From positions 1-55,109 of the forward strand of contig JAKLET010000026.1 of the NCBI GenBank assembly GCA_022711595.1: 55,109 nt of DNA. The letters run 5' to 3'. The DNA is from Deltaproteobacteria bacterium (GTDB lineage: Bacteria; Desulfobacterota; Syntrophorhabdia; Syntrophorhabdales; Syntrophorhabdaceae). The notes under the pieces were generated by a model. That model had not been told where the DNA came from, ran no database searches, and was given only the letters and a program-made list of their open reading frames with translations. Positions 28,115 through 37,500 of the stretch are shown here, piece by piece. Each line of letters begins with the position of its first letter. Position 1 is the stretch's first letter. Both the position numbers and the translations under genes were made by a program.

Positions 28115-28168
28115 AACACAATGATGTGTTAAGTACGATGGCGTTCGAAAAGCGAACGCCATTTTTTT
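28115..28168 (+). terminator. Hexaloop hairpin and strong terminator after the sigma-like gene
   Basis: A 5-bp hairpin (28115-28119 with 28126-28130) with hexaloop AATGAT precedes a perfect 10-bp terminator stem (28138-28147 with 28153-28162), loop AAAAG, followed by seven T. The terminator itself is clear; the hexaloop has A1 and G4 but does not overlap it. Confidence 0.85.
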
Positions 28169-28196
28169 ACCGCGAAGCGGCTTAAAGCAGTCCGAC

Positions 28197-28251
28197 AAAG
28201 GTGTCTTATTGTTCGCTCTTAAACGGCGATAAGACACCTTTTTTGTTTTTT
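28197..28251 (+). terminator. Second terminator or attenuator ahead of the porin-like gene
   Basis: A 12-bp stem (28198-28209 with 28229-28240) with a 19-base loop and a long T-rich tract (28239-28251). It lies 30 bases behind the first terminator and 71 bases before the next start codon. A 3-bp hairpin with hexaloop AAAGGT (28194-28205) overlaps its 5' arm. Gap 28020-28322 holds nothing else recognised. Confidence 0.8.
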
Positions 28252-28322
28252 GAAGCAGTGAACGAGGCCCGAAGAAGAGAGAGAACGGACTTGTCGGGGC
28301 AAAAACGAGAAAGGAGGCAGAA

Positions 28323-29189
28323 ATGAAAAGATCGGTCGTGATGGCGGTTATGTTGTTTTTCATCCTCTTTATACCCGTTCTGAGTTTTGCGGACGGTGAA
28401 GAGAAGAAGGCGGAAGAGAAAAAGGTTGAGGAGGCAAAGGTAACGGGGAGCGCCTCCATAGGTGTGTTCAGCAAGTACATCTTCAGGGGCTACGAGCTCA
28501 GCAGGGACAGCGCCGTTATCCAGCCGTCCCTGAGCGCGTCCTATAAAGGCTTTACGGTCTCCTTCTGGGGGAACATCGATACCAGCCAGCATATGACCCA
28601 GTCGTTCAACCCCGGCACTGCCGAGGGCCAAAAAGGCTATAACGAGACGGACATCACCCTCTCCTACACCCATTCTTTCAGCAAGCTTTCCCTGACGGGC
28701 GGGTATGTCTATTACGGGACAAAGTATGCCAGCGAAACGGAAGAGTTCTTCCTCGGCATTTCATACGACACATACGGAAAACCGACGCTGACGGTATACC
28801 GCGACGTCAACGCGTTTCCGGGTACATACATAAACCTGTCGTTTGCGCATTCCTTTAAGCTCTATAAGGAAATGACCCTTGATCTTGGCGCGTCCTTCGG
28901 CTATTTCGCGGGCAGCGGCAACTACTGGAAGACCTATGAAACGGGTACGGGTGATTATACCGGGAGCGAATACAGCGGTTTTCACGACGGCATGGTGAAG
29001 GCGGGACTCACCATACCGGTGACAAAGAGCGTTTCCGTCCAACCCACGCTTCAGTACTGGTTCCCGCTCTCAGGGGACGCGAAAAGAACGATGGGGACCG
29101 ACGCGGCAGGCGGCAAGATCTCCTGCAATCCCAACGGCTACCTTGATAACAACCTTGTGGGGGGGTTGACGGTGGTGTTCAATTTTTAG
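28323..29189 (+). CDS. Outer-membrane beta-barrel protein, TorF-like porin
   Basis: A 288-residue exported protein: Sec signal peptide of about 23 residues (ending LSFA), a short charged Glu/Lys stretch, then alternating amphipathic strands rich in Tyr, Gly and Ser, ending in the aromatic residue Phe as outer-membrane barrels do. The segment GVFSKYIFRGYELSRDSAV resembles the first strands of the TorF/TIGR02001 putative porin family. A ribosome site AGGAGG precedes the ATG. The gene sits behind two terminator hairpins, suggesting attenuation. Substrate unknown. Confidence 0.8.
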   Translation: MKRSVVMAVMLFFILFIPVLSFADGEEKKAEEKKVEEAKVTGSASIGVFSKYIFRGYELSRDSAVIQPSLSASYKGFTVSFWGNIDTSQHMTQSFNPGTAEGQKGYNETDITLSYTHSFSKLSLTGGYVYYGTKYASETEEFFLGISYDTYGKPTLTVYRDVNAFPGTYINLSFAHSFKLYKEMTLDLGASFGYFAGSGNYWKTYETGTGDYTGSEYSGFHDGMVKAGLTIPVTKSVSVQPTLQYWFPLSGDAKRTMGTDAAGGKISCNPNGYLDNNLVGGLTVVFNF

Positions 29190-29265
29190 TTTTTTTCTAT
29201 CTTTTATTTCCTCTCTGGTTTATAAATGGGTAGATCCCATTTAAAAACGAAAGGAGGTGAAAAAT

Positions 29266-29505
29266 ATGAAAAAAGCATTGGTGTTATTTATCGCCGTCGT
29301 GATCGGTATCGCCTTTACAGTTACCGGCTTCGCGCAGGAGAAAGTCCAGCCGGCACCGAAGGTGGAGCAGCAGGTGCAGACAGACAAGCCTGTTGACAAA
29401 CCGGCAAAGACGAAGAAGGCGAAAAAGAAAGTAAAGAAACCAAAGAAAGTAAAGAAGACCAAAGCCGCGCCTCCTGCCGAGGAGAAACCGGCGGAAACAA
29501 AGTAG
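29266..29505 (+). CDS. Small exported Lys/Pro-rich protein
   Basis: A 79-residue protein with a clean signal peptide (MKKALVLFIAVVIG and cleavage near GFAQ) and a mature part of about 55 residues that is almost only Lys, Pro, Ala and Thr (KKAKKKVKKPKKVKK). No family recognised; similar basic low-complexity periplasmic peptides are common and may bind the wall or anionic polymers. The ATG at 29266 is fixed by the ribosome site AAGGAGG at 29251-29257. A hairpin (29224-29242) precedes it and a two-way terminator follows. Confidence 0.75.
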   Translation: MKKALVLFIAVVIGIAFTVTGFAQEKVQPAPKVEQQVQTDKPVDKPAKTKKAKKKVKKPKKVKKTKAAPPAEEKPAETK

Positions 29506-29540
29506 GCAAGCCAACGGAAACCCGAAAATTCGTTACAAAG

Positions 29541-29566
29541 AATGGGGAAGAGCGATCTTCCCCATT
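29541..29566. terminator. Bidirectional hairpin terminator
   Basis: An 11-bp perfect stem (29541-29551 with 29556-29566) with tetraloop GCGA between two convergent genes. Flanking tracts are only moderately T-rich on either strand. Confidence 0.75.
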
Positions 29567-29569
29567 TCT

Positions 29570-31993
29570 TCAATGGTTCTTTGATTTTTCTATCACTTCC
29601 CTTATCTTCCGGGAGAGGGTTTCGAAAGAGAATGGTTTCTGGATCGCATCTATTCCCTGTTCGAGGATATAGTTGACGTGTATCCCATCAAGACTGTAGC
29701 CTGAAACGAAAAGGGAGGCAATGTTCGGACGGATCTTTCGCATCTCTTCCAGCGTTTCGCGGCCGCTCATTCTGGGCATGACGACATCGAGTATAACGAG
29801 ATCTATCTCCCCGTGTTTTTCGCGGAACACGTTGACGCCTTCGATGCCGTCTGCCGCCATGTGTACCCGGTAGCCGAGCTTTTTCAGCAATTCAGCCTCA
29901 ACCCTGCGGAAATCTTCGTCGTCTTCGACAACAAGAATAGTCTCGCTGCCGGCCTGCAAAGAGGCGGAATTTTCGCCTGGCTCGGCTGCGGCCTCGTTTG
30001 CCCGGGGGATATAGACCTTGAAGGTCGTTCCCCGGCCGTACTCACTTATCACATCAACAAAGCCGCCATGCTGTTTGATGATCCCGTACACCACGGAGAG
30101 GCCGAGCCCGCTGCCGCCGATCTTTGTGGTGAAAAAAGGCTCGAACATTTTTTCTGCTACGCTCTTTTCCATGCCCACGCCTGTGTCCGAGACCGACAGG
30201 ACGACATAGCTTCCGGGCGATGCATCGGGATGTGTCTGCATATATTTTTTATCGATCTCCGCGAACCCGGTGGAAACCGTTAATATGCCGCCATCAGGCA
30301 TTGCGTCGCGTGCGTTCACCACGAGGTTGAGCAGGACCTGGTTGATCTGTCCTTCATCGGCCCTGATCGCGGGCAGACCGGGGGCAGGGACGATGCTCAT
30401 TTCTATGCTCTCTCCGATGACACGCTGGACCATGTTCTCGAAGACCCCGAGAAGGCTGTTCAGATCGCAGACCTTCAACTCAAGGAGCTGCCGCCTGCTG
30501 AAGGCCAGAAGCTGTTTAACGAAATCGGCGGCCCGCGTCGTCGCCTTTTCGATGGACTGACAGAACTCGAAGGCCTTCGCATCGGGAGAAAGGTTTATCT
30601 TCGCAAGCTGGACATTGCCGAGAATGACGCCGAGCATGTTGTTGAAGTCATGTGCGATACCTCCGGCGAGCCTTCCGACAGTTTCGAGTTTTTGCGACTG
30701 GAGGAGCTGTTCTTCGAGGACCTTTTCCTTGCTCACGTCAAGGATCGTCCCGATCACGGCAAAGCGCCTCCTGTAGAGGATGGAGCTTCCGATGGCCTTG
30801 ATAATGCGGACCTCGCCGTCTTTGCGCCTGATCCTGTAGTTCAGCTCGGCCGTTTTGATCTCGCTGGAAAGACGCTTCTTCAGACTTTCCCTGACAATGG
30901 AGAAATCTTCGGGCAGCACGAAATCGCGGGGCCCCATCTTGCCCACGATCTCATCATAGGTGTATCCGTGGATCGTGCAGAACATGGGATTGACGAAAGT
31001 GAAGACGTTGTCCTGAATGATATAGACACCGACATGAGACTCTTCAATGATGCTCCGGTATTTTTCTTCAGACTCGAAGAGTGCCTCTTCGGCGCGTTTC
31101 TTGTCGGTGATGTTCTCTATTGTCCCTTCATAGAAGGCGATCTCCCCCTTTTTGTCCCTGACGGCGCGGGCATTGATCGATATCCATATTATGCCTCTAT
31201 CCTTGCGGTATACCTGTGTTTCAAATCCTTTCAATATTCCGTGTTTTTCAATGAGTTCTCTGAAGCGGATGCGGTCTTCGGGCACAACATAATGTTGTTT
31301 CACGTCGGTGAGGGTCCGCAGCATGTCTTCCGTGGAATTATATCCAAACATGCTGGAAAGGGCCGGATTCACATTGACATAACTGCCTTCCCTGGTCGTC
31401 TGGAAGATCCCTTCAACTGAATTCTCGAATATGCTCCTGTACTTTTCCTCACTTTCCCTGAGCGCCATTTCCGCGCGGTGCCGTTTGGTCACATTCCTTA
31501 CGATGATCATGGTCTGGCCGTTCATGAAAGGGAGGAACCGTGCCTCGTAGGACCGTTCCGAACCATCGATATCAAGTGAATATTCAATACTGACAAAAGA
31601 ACCTGTTCTTCTTACCTTATCGATGGCCTCCTTGAAGCGTTTGCCTGTGGCTGCAACGGGGATTTCCTGGATCTTGCGGTTGAGGAGCTTCTCGCGCGCA
31701 ATGAACAGATCGGAAGTGTTGCCCGTTTTGCAGTCGAGAATGACGCCGTCCGCATCAACTCTGAAAAGCAGGTCCGGTATTGCCTCAAAGATCGCCCGCA
31801 TCTCCGAATTTGCCTGGAAAAGCTCCTGCGAGCTCAGCTCCAGGGAACGCTCCAGCATGCGCCTGTCCGTGTCGGCTTCATCATAGGCGTCATTGACCAT
31901 CTCGATGAATTTCTTCCACTGGTCGGTGATGACAAAATCATCGCCAAAGGCCTTTTTCATCTGACGTTTGAGCAGGCTGTGTGTTTTCTTCAA
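29570..31993 (-). CDS. PAS-containing hybrid sensor histidine kinase
   Basis: An 807-residue cytoplasmic kinase with no membrane segment: coiled coil (about 20-65), three PAS domains (about 65-175, 185-300, 310-430), HisKA with the phospho-His in GGIAHDFNNMLG (about 447), HATPase with NLVVNARDAMP, DTGVGM and GGSGLGLSVVYG boxes, and a C-terminal receiver with phospho-Asp in LVILDVVMPRMSG. The phosphorelay therefore ends in its own receiver, with no DNA-binding output visible here. The FIST-domain gene ends 3 bases upstream, so the pair forms an operon and FIST may provide the signal. Confidence 0.95.
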   Translation of the reverse strand: MKKTHSLLKRQMKKAFGDDFVITDQWKKFIEMVNDAYDEADTDRRMLERSLELSSQELFQANSEMRAIFEAIPDLLFRVDADGVILDCKTGNTSDLFIAREKLLNRKIQEIPVAATGKRFKEAIDKVRRTGSFVSIEYSLDIDGSERSYEARFLPFMNGQTMIIVRNVTKRHRAEMALRESEEKYRSIFENSVEGIFQTTREGSYVNVNPALSSMFGYNSTEDMLRTLTDVKQHYVVPEDRIRFRELIEKHGILKGFETQVYRKDRGIIWISINARAVRDKKGEIAFYEGTIENITDKKRAEEALFESEEKYRSIIEESHVGVYIIQDNVFTFVNPMFCTIHGYTYDEIVGKMGPRDFVLPEDFSIVRESLKKRLSSEIKTAELNYRIRRKDGEVRIIKAIGSSILYRRRFAVIGTILDVSKEKVLEEQLLQSQKLETVGRLAGGIAHDFNNMLGVILGNVQLAKINLSPDAKAFEFCQSIEKATTRAADFVKQLLAFSRRQLLELKVCDLNSLLGVFENMVQRVIGESIEMSIVPAPGLPAIRADEGQINQVLLNLVVNARDAMPDGGILTVSTGFAEIDKKYMQTHPDASPGSYVVLSVSDTGVGMEKSVAEKMFEPFFTTKIGGSGLGLSVVYGIIKQHGGFVDVISEYGRGTTFKVYIPRANEAAAEPGENSASLQAGSETILVVEDDEDFRRVEAELLKKLGYRVHMAADGIEGVNVFREKHGEIDLVILDVVMPRMSGRETLEEMRKIRPNIASLFVSGYSLDGIHVNYILEQGIDAIQKPFSFETLSRKIREVIEKSKNH

Positions 31994-31996
31994 AGC

Positions 31997-33136
31997 TCAC
32001 CCTTCCGACATTGTTGTAACGGTCATGGTTTGATTGTGGAGCGCGCACTTTGCCCCCGGGACAAAGGGTGATATCTCCCCGTAGGAGTAGAATCCTGTCA
32101 GTATGGTCCCGGGGCCCAGGACTTCCCGGGCAGTCTCTATCTCTTCTTCCACTCTTTGCTTTAATACAAGCTTTCTTCCCACGCAGCTGATCAGTATGGC
32201 CAGTTCGGCGGGTGTTGGATCGATCGCTTTGCTGCTCGTGACCGCGGCCCCGTGCGCCCCGTCGATGAGTCTCTCGAAGTTTGCCTTCATCAGCCGGGCG
32301 TATGAGCCTTCAGGGATATCCCCGGCAAAGGTCATTGAGCTCTCCTGTTCACTGACGGCGAGGATCGTCCGCACGGTTGCCTCCTCGCCATCCCCGGTGC
32401 GTATGGAAAGGGGGAAAAGAAGTCCCGCCGCGGGAAGCTGCTTCGCGTGGTCGCCGAGATAATTTTTATAAAGCTCAAGCGCTGACTTACCGTCAAGCTC
32501 GAAAAGCACGTTCCCCGACGATCTCGTGACAACGCGTTCCGGGCCGAAAGGGTCCCAGCCGCCCATTGAGCCGCAGCCGACCTTAAGACGGTTCCCGTAA
32601 AAACCGACGATGGCCAGGGTGTTCTGTGCGGGGGGTTTGTCCCAGAACACATAGGTTTCTTCAAAACGGTCGGCGTTGCCGGCAAGGCCCCCGGTGACCG
32701 TGACTCCATCGGGCAGGCTTTCGGTCAGGCCCCGGGCGAGTTCGCTTCCGTTCACGTTGAGTCCGTCAGACAGGACGAAGACGTGGACAAGCCGGTCCAT
32801 ATCGATGGATCGGGCGAGGAGAGCCCCCGCCTCGTAGCTGCTCGACACGGCGTTAAGGGTAATGGATGCGCCCATAACGCCGGTATGCTCAAAAGAAACG
32901 GCCGTTGCTACAAGGGTATCGTCGAAGACACCGGCGTTGTATATTTCGCCGGATGTCGAACATCCGCACAGGTGCGCCGAAGGGTATTGACCGCGCAGGG
33001 CCTCAAAGACCTCCCTGTCCTTTAACAGCTCGGTCGCGGCGAAGACGAGAACAAGGCTGGCATTCATGTCGGTGCCCACGGAGCTTCCCAGCGAGAAACC
33101 CGCCCCGCCGGTAAAATATTTTTGAGATATTTTCAT
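31997..33136 (-). CDS. FIST-domain signal protein
   Basis: About 379 residues with FIST N (about 25-215) and FIST C (about 225-360) domains, a sensory module found alone or fused to kinases and thought to bind small ligands such as amino acids. Seen: GCSTSGEIYNAGVFDDTLVA in the N-domain and FYSYGEISPF near the C-terminus, both typical. The ATG at 33136 has the ribosome site AGGAG at a good distance; the open frame runs a further 270 codons upstream but only as the antisense of the HAD gene. Next gene is a hybrid kinase 3 bases downstream. Confidence 0.9.
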   Translation of the reverse strand: MKISQKYFTGGAGFSLGSSVGTDMNASLVLVFAATELLKDREVFEALRGQYPSAHLCGCSTSGEIYNAGVFDDTLVATAVSFEHTGVMGASITLNAVSSSYEAGALLARSIDMDRLVHVFVLSDGLNVNGSELARGLTESLPDGVTVTGGLAGNADRFEETYVFWDKPPAQNTLAIVGFYGNRLKVGCGSMGGWDPFGPERVVTRSSGNVLFELDGKSALELYKNYLGDHAKQLPAAGLLFPLSIRTGDGEEATVRTILAVSEQESSMTFAGDIPEGSYARLMKANFERLIDGAHGAAVTSSKAIDPTPAELAILISCVGRKLVLKQRVEEEIETAREVLGPGTILTGFYSYGEISPFVPGAKCALHNQTMTVTTMSEG

Positions 33137-33343
33137 TCTTTCTCCTGATAAATGTGTGCCTCGGTCTGCTTTTACGGGAAAGACCACGGCAATTTCTTTG
33201 ACACTTCTTTCGGGTTTTTCGTCAATAAGATGAAGATACTTAAATCGCAGCAACCACGGGGCAACCAGGCGTGTCAATTGCAGCATTCTACCATTTTGCG
33301 CCCTGTTTTTCAAAACCCGAAATTTATGGTAAAATAACGGGCC

Positions 33344-33895
33344 GTGAGAAAGATTATTATAGACATCGACAATACCCTGTGGGACCTCGCGCCCATCCTC
33401 TACGTAAAGCTTCTCGAAGAGAACCCCCATATGCCCCACCATAGCGAGTGGAGATCGTGGAATTTCTGGAAGGGGTTGATATCCGCGGAGCGCCTCTATG
33501 GCATAATCAAGGATGTCCACATGGAGCAGGATACCTTCGCACCCTACGAACAATCGCGCGATTTCCTGCGCCTTCTGAGGGAGAAGGGTTTTTACATCGT
33601 CATCGCCAGCCACCGGGAGAAGGAGACCTATGGACCCACCAGGAGGTGGCTCGAAAAAAATGGTCTTCCTTTCGACGAGATCCACCTGAGCTACGACAAG
33701 TCGGTCCTCTTCGACGCGTGCTGGGCGGTTGTCGACGACAGCCCCATAACCCTCGAAAAAGCAAGGCAGGCGGGGATCGTCCGCGTGGGGCTCAAAAACC
33801 CATGGAACGAGGCAGAAGACCACCCCCTGTTTACGGACCTTGGCGAGGTCTATGAGTATCTGCAAGGTCAGTGCAGGGAAGTGGGCAGAGGGTAA
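33344..33895 (+). CDS. HAD-superfamily phosphatase (5'-nucleotidase-like)
   Basis: A 183-residue HAD hydrolase. Motif I is IDIDNTLWD (nucleophile Asp and acid Asp), the motif III Lys is in SYDKSVLF, and motif IV is VVDDSP. Length and the small helical cap fit the NT5C/5'(3')-deoxyribonucleotidase-like group. Start GTG at 33344. No close partner; a weak hairpin with a T tract follows. Substrate cannot be told. Confidence 0.82.
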   Translation: MRKIIIDIDNTLWDLAPILYVKLLEENPHMPHHSEWRSWNFWKGLISAERLYGIIKDVHMEQDTFAPYEQSRDFLRLLREKGFYIVIASHREKETYGPTRRWLEKNGLPFDEIHLSYDKSVLFDACWAVVDDSPITLEKARQAGIVRVGLKNPWNEAEDHPLFTDLGEVYEYLQGQCREVGRG

Positions 33896-33900
33896 GGAAG

Positions 33901-33931
33901 ACCGGCGGAAGTTGCAGGTCCCGGTTTTTTT
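33901..33931 (+). terminator. Weak hairpin terminator after the HAD gene
   Basis: Arms ACCGG (33901-33905) and CCGGT (33921-33925) with a run of seven T. Short stem and large loop, so only moderately convincing. Confidence 0.5.
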
Positions 33932-33937
33932 ACTCTT

Positions 33938-33973
33938 GACGTTGAAGCTGTTCAAACGGCTGCAGCCGTCTTG
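33938..33973. repeat. Nonameric array
   Basis: Four exact 9-base units (GACGTTGAA, GCTGTTCAA, ACGGCTGCA, GCCGTCTTG) directly ahead of the ribosome site of the YjbQ gene. Confidence 0.65.
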
Positions 33974-33989
33974 ATCCTGGAGGTGATTC

Positions 33990-34406
33990 TTGAAGAGCTA
34001 TAGAAAGGAGTTGTGGTTCAATGTCCCTTCGAGACGGGGGTTTATAAATATCACGCCGCAGGTTGAAGAATGCCTGCGTGAAAGCGGCATCACCGAGGGA
34101 CTTGTTCTGGTGAATGCCATGCACATCACGGCATCTGTCTTCATAAATGACGACGAATCGGGGCTCCACCATGATTTCGATACGTGGCTCGAAAAACTTG
34201 CTCCCCACGAACCCATCTCGCAGTACCGGCACAACACGGGGGAGGACAATGCAGACGGCCACCTGAAGCGCCAGGTCATGGGCAGGGAGACGGTTGTTGC
34301 CATAACTAAAGGGAAGCTCGACTTCGGCCCCTGGGAACAGATTTTCTACGGTGAGTTCGACGGAAGAAGAAGAAAACGGGTGCTCGTCAAGATCATCGGA
34401 GAATGA
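33990..34406 (+). CDS. YjbQ family protein (UPF0047, thiamine phosphate synthase-like)
   Basis: A 138-residue single-domain protein of the YjbQ/UPF0047 family, small trimeric proteins with weak thiamine-phosphate synthase activity reported for some members. Conserved blocks seen: [17 protein letters not shown] with the metal-binding His, the [18 protein letters not shown] segment and [21 protein letters not shown] start at 33990 follows a strong ribosome site TGGAGGTG. Physiological role unknown. Confidence 0.9.
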   Translation: MKSYRKELWFNVPSRRGFINITPQVEECLRESGITEGLVLVNAMHITASVFINDDESGLHHDFDTWLEKLAPHEPISQYRHNTGEDNADGHLKRQVMGRETVVAITKGKLDFGPWEQIFYGEFDGRRRKRVLVKIIGE

Positions 34407-34413
34407 GAAGACA

Positions 34414-34532
34414 GCTTGAGTTGCTTGAATGCTTGAGCCGCTTGAGCGCTAAAACCTTCACGCCTCGATTCACATTTAAAAATCTTTTAACCAGAGAAAC
34501 CAAACAAACTGAACTAACCGGATAAACCGCTA
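34414..34532. repeat. Composite array: nonamers, heptamers, nonamers
   Basis: 34414-34448 has GCTTGAGYN-type units (9, 8, 9, 9 bases); 34456-34476 has three heptamers (CTTCACG, CCTCGAT, TCACATT); 34488-34532 has five exact nonamers of AAACCRRAC type. The block fills the gap between YjbQ and the carB stop. Confidence 0.75.
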
Positions 34533-34547
34533 TCTGTTTTTATCAGA

Positions 34548-37500
34548 TCACTCAATTGCCTTGTGGTATGACTGGAGCGATTTTACCTTTATGGCGACCT
34601 TGCTGGCAAGAGACGCCTTGATGCCTTCCGCCGTTGCTTTAGCGGCCGCCGTTGTCGTGATGTAGGGTATCTTGTACTTTATGGCGGCTTTCCTGATATA
34701 GGAATCGTCGTACATGCTGTTCTTGCCCGAGGGCGTGTTGATGATGAGGTTTATCTCCTTGTTGTGAATGGCATCGACGATATTGGGCCTGCCTTCGTGC
34801 ACCTTCTTGATTTGGGTTGTTTTGACACCCTTCCCGCTCAAGAACCTGTGCGTCCCGTCGGTCGAGAGAATACTGAAACCCAGCTTGACGAGCACCTTTG
34901 CGACATCGACGATGTCATCCTTGTCGCGGTCGACCACAGTGAGGAGCACGTTGCCCGAGAGGGGAAGCTTCTGCCCGGCGGCCTCCTGGGATTTGGCGAA
35001 CGCCAGTCCAAAGGAGCTTGACATGCCGAGCACTTCACCGGTCGATTTCATCTCGGGTCCCAGGGTCGGGTCGACCTCGGGGAACATGTTGAAGGGGAAG
35101 ACGGACTCCTTGACACCTACGTGGGGATATTTTTTCTGTTTAAGCTTCATGCCCTTAAGCTTTTTTCCGAGCATCATCTTTGTCGCAATCCTTGCCATCT
35201 GCACGCCGGTCACCTTTGAAACAAGGGGCACGGTCCTGCTTGCCCGCGGATTTGCCTCGAGGATAAAGACTTTATCATCGGCGATAGCGTACTGGATGTT
35301 CATGAGGCCGACGACCTTCAGTTCGATGGCGAGTTTTTTCGTATATTCATTGATGGTCTTTATGTGCTTTTCCGGGAGCGTCCGGGGAGGTATTGCGCAC
35401 GCGCTGTCGCCCGAGTGGACCCCGGCGAGCTCGATGTGCTCCATTATTGAGGGGACAAAGGCGTCCTCGCCGTCGGCAATGGCATCCGCCTCGACCTCTA
35501 TGGCGTTTTCGAGGAACTTGTCGATGAGTATGGGCCTGCCGGGGCTGATATCGACAGCGGCGTTCACATAGGCCCTGAGCATCTCGTCGTCATAGACGAT
35601 CTCCATGCCCCTTCCTCCGAGAACATACGACGGCCGGACCATCAGGGGGTACCCGATCTTCCCTGCAACGGCCAGTGCCTCTTCGAGGACGACAGCGGTG
35701 CCGGACTGGGGCTGGGGAATGCCGATCTTCTTTATGATATGGCTGAAGCGCTTGCGGTCCTCCGCGATATCGATGCTTTCCGGCGATGTGCCCAGTATGG
35801 TGACACCGGCCTCCTCCAGCTCTCTGGCAAGATTGAGGGGCGTCTGACCGCCGAACTGAACTATGGCACCGATGGGTTTTTCCTTTTCGTAGATGCTCAG
35901 GACGTCCTCCACCGTCAGCGGTTCGAAGTAGAGCTTGTCAGAGGTGTCGTAATCCGTGGAGACGGTTTCGGGATTGCAGTTGACCATGATCGATTCGTAC
36001 CCTTCATCGCGCAGGGTGAAGGCCGCGTGCACACATGTATAATCGAATTCGATGCCCTGCCCGATCCGGTTGGGGCCTCCGCCGAGGATCATGACCTTCT
36101 TGCGGTTGCTCACCGGAACCTCATCGGGGGCATTGTAGGTCGAATAGTAGTAGGCCGCGTCCGCGCCGCTGACGGGCACCGCGCACCAGGCCTCGCGCTT
36201 GCCGAGGGCTATCCTTTTCTGCCTGATCTGCGTTTCTTTGACGCCAAGCAGCATGGCGAGGTATTTATCAGAGAAACCATCCTCTTTGGCCTTGACGAGG
36301 AGTTTGTCCGGGAGTTTTCTGCCTTTGTAGCCGATGATCTCTTCCTCGAGGTCGAGGATCTCTTTCATCTGTCCGATAAACCATCGCTTGATCTTCGTCT
36401 TTTCATAAAGATCGTCGATCGTGGCCCCTTTGCGAAGGGCTTCATACATGATGAATTGCCTCTCAGACGACGGTTCGTTCAAAAGGCGCATAAGATCGTC
36501 GAGCGGCAGTTCATTGAAATTCTTCGCGTACCCGAGGCCGTAACGTTTTGTTTCCAGCGAGCGGATCGCTTTCTGGAAGGCCTCTTTGTATGTCTTGCCG
36601 ATGCTCATGGCCTCTCCGACGGCCTTCATCTGTGTACCCAGTCTGTCCTGCGCCTCGCTGAACTTTTCGAAGGCCCACCGTGCGAACTTGATGACGACGT
36701 ACTCCCCGGACGGGGTGTAGTTGTCAAGACCGCCGCCGCGGTAATAGGGGATGTCTTTTAGTGTGTAGCCTCCGGCCAGCTTCGCTGAGATAAAGGCGAT
36801 GGGAAATCCCGTCGCCTTTGAAGCCAGCGCCGATGATCGGGAGGTCCTGGGATTTATCTCGATGACGACGATCCGTCCGTCATCGGGGTTGTGCGCGAAT
36901 TGGATGTTGGTGCCGCCGATGACCTGGATGGCCTCAACGATGCGGTATGAGTAATCCTGGAGTTTCTTCTGCACCTCTTCCGAGATGGTGAGCATCGGGG
37001 CTGAGCAGAAGGAATCGCCGGTGTGGACACCCATGGGATCGATGTTTTCAATGAAACATACGGTGATCATTTTGTTATCGGCGTCACGGACAACCTCCAG
37101 CTCCAGTTCTTCCCAGCCGACCACCGCCTCTTCAATAAGGATCTGTCCTATGAGACTCGCCGAGATACCCCTGCCCGCTATGGTCCTCAACTCTTCTTTA
37201 TTGTAAGCGATGCCGCCGCCGGTTCCTCCCATCGTGTAGGCCGGACGGATGACAACGGGGTATCCCCCCATTTTATCGGCGATCTCGAGGGCCTCGTCGA
37301 CGGAATAGGCCAGCGCGCTCTCGGGCATGGGTATGCCCAGTTTTTTCATGGTCTTTTTGAATTCGTCGCGGTCTTCGCCGCGTTCTATCGCGTCTGCCTG
37401 AACGCCGATGATGCGGACGCCGTACTTTTCAAGTATGCCCTTGCGGGAAAGCTCCGCGGCAAGGTTGAGACCGGTCTGGCCGCCGAGATTTGGAAGCAGC

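Noticed and set aside
28138-28162. First terminator hairpin as ANTAR hairpin P2
   Set aside because: Its loop is five bases (AAAAG) and no alternative hexaloop with A1/G4 and a stable stem overlaps its 5' arm.
29541-29566. Hexaloop-like AGCGAT with A1 and G4 in a hairpin
   Set aside because: The stem closes further to a GCGA tetraloop, lies between convergent genes and has no second hairpin, so it is a terminator and not an ANTAR site.
33137-33955. Upstream extension of the FIST frame to 652 codons
   Set aside because: The additional part overlaps the HAD gene in antisense and the ribosome site AGGAG points to the start at 33136.
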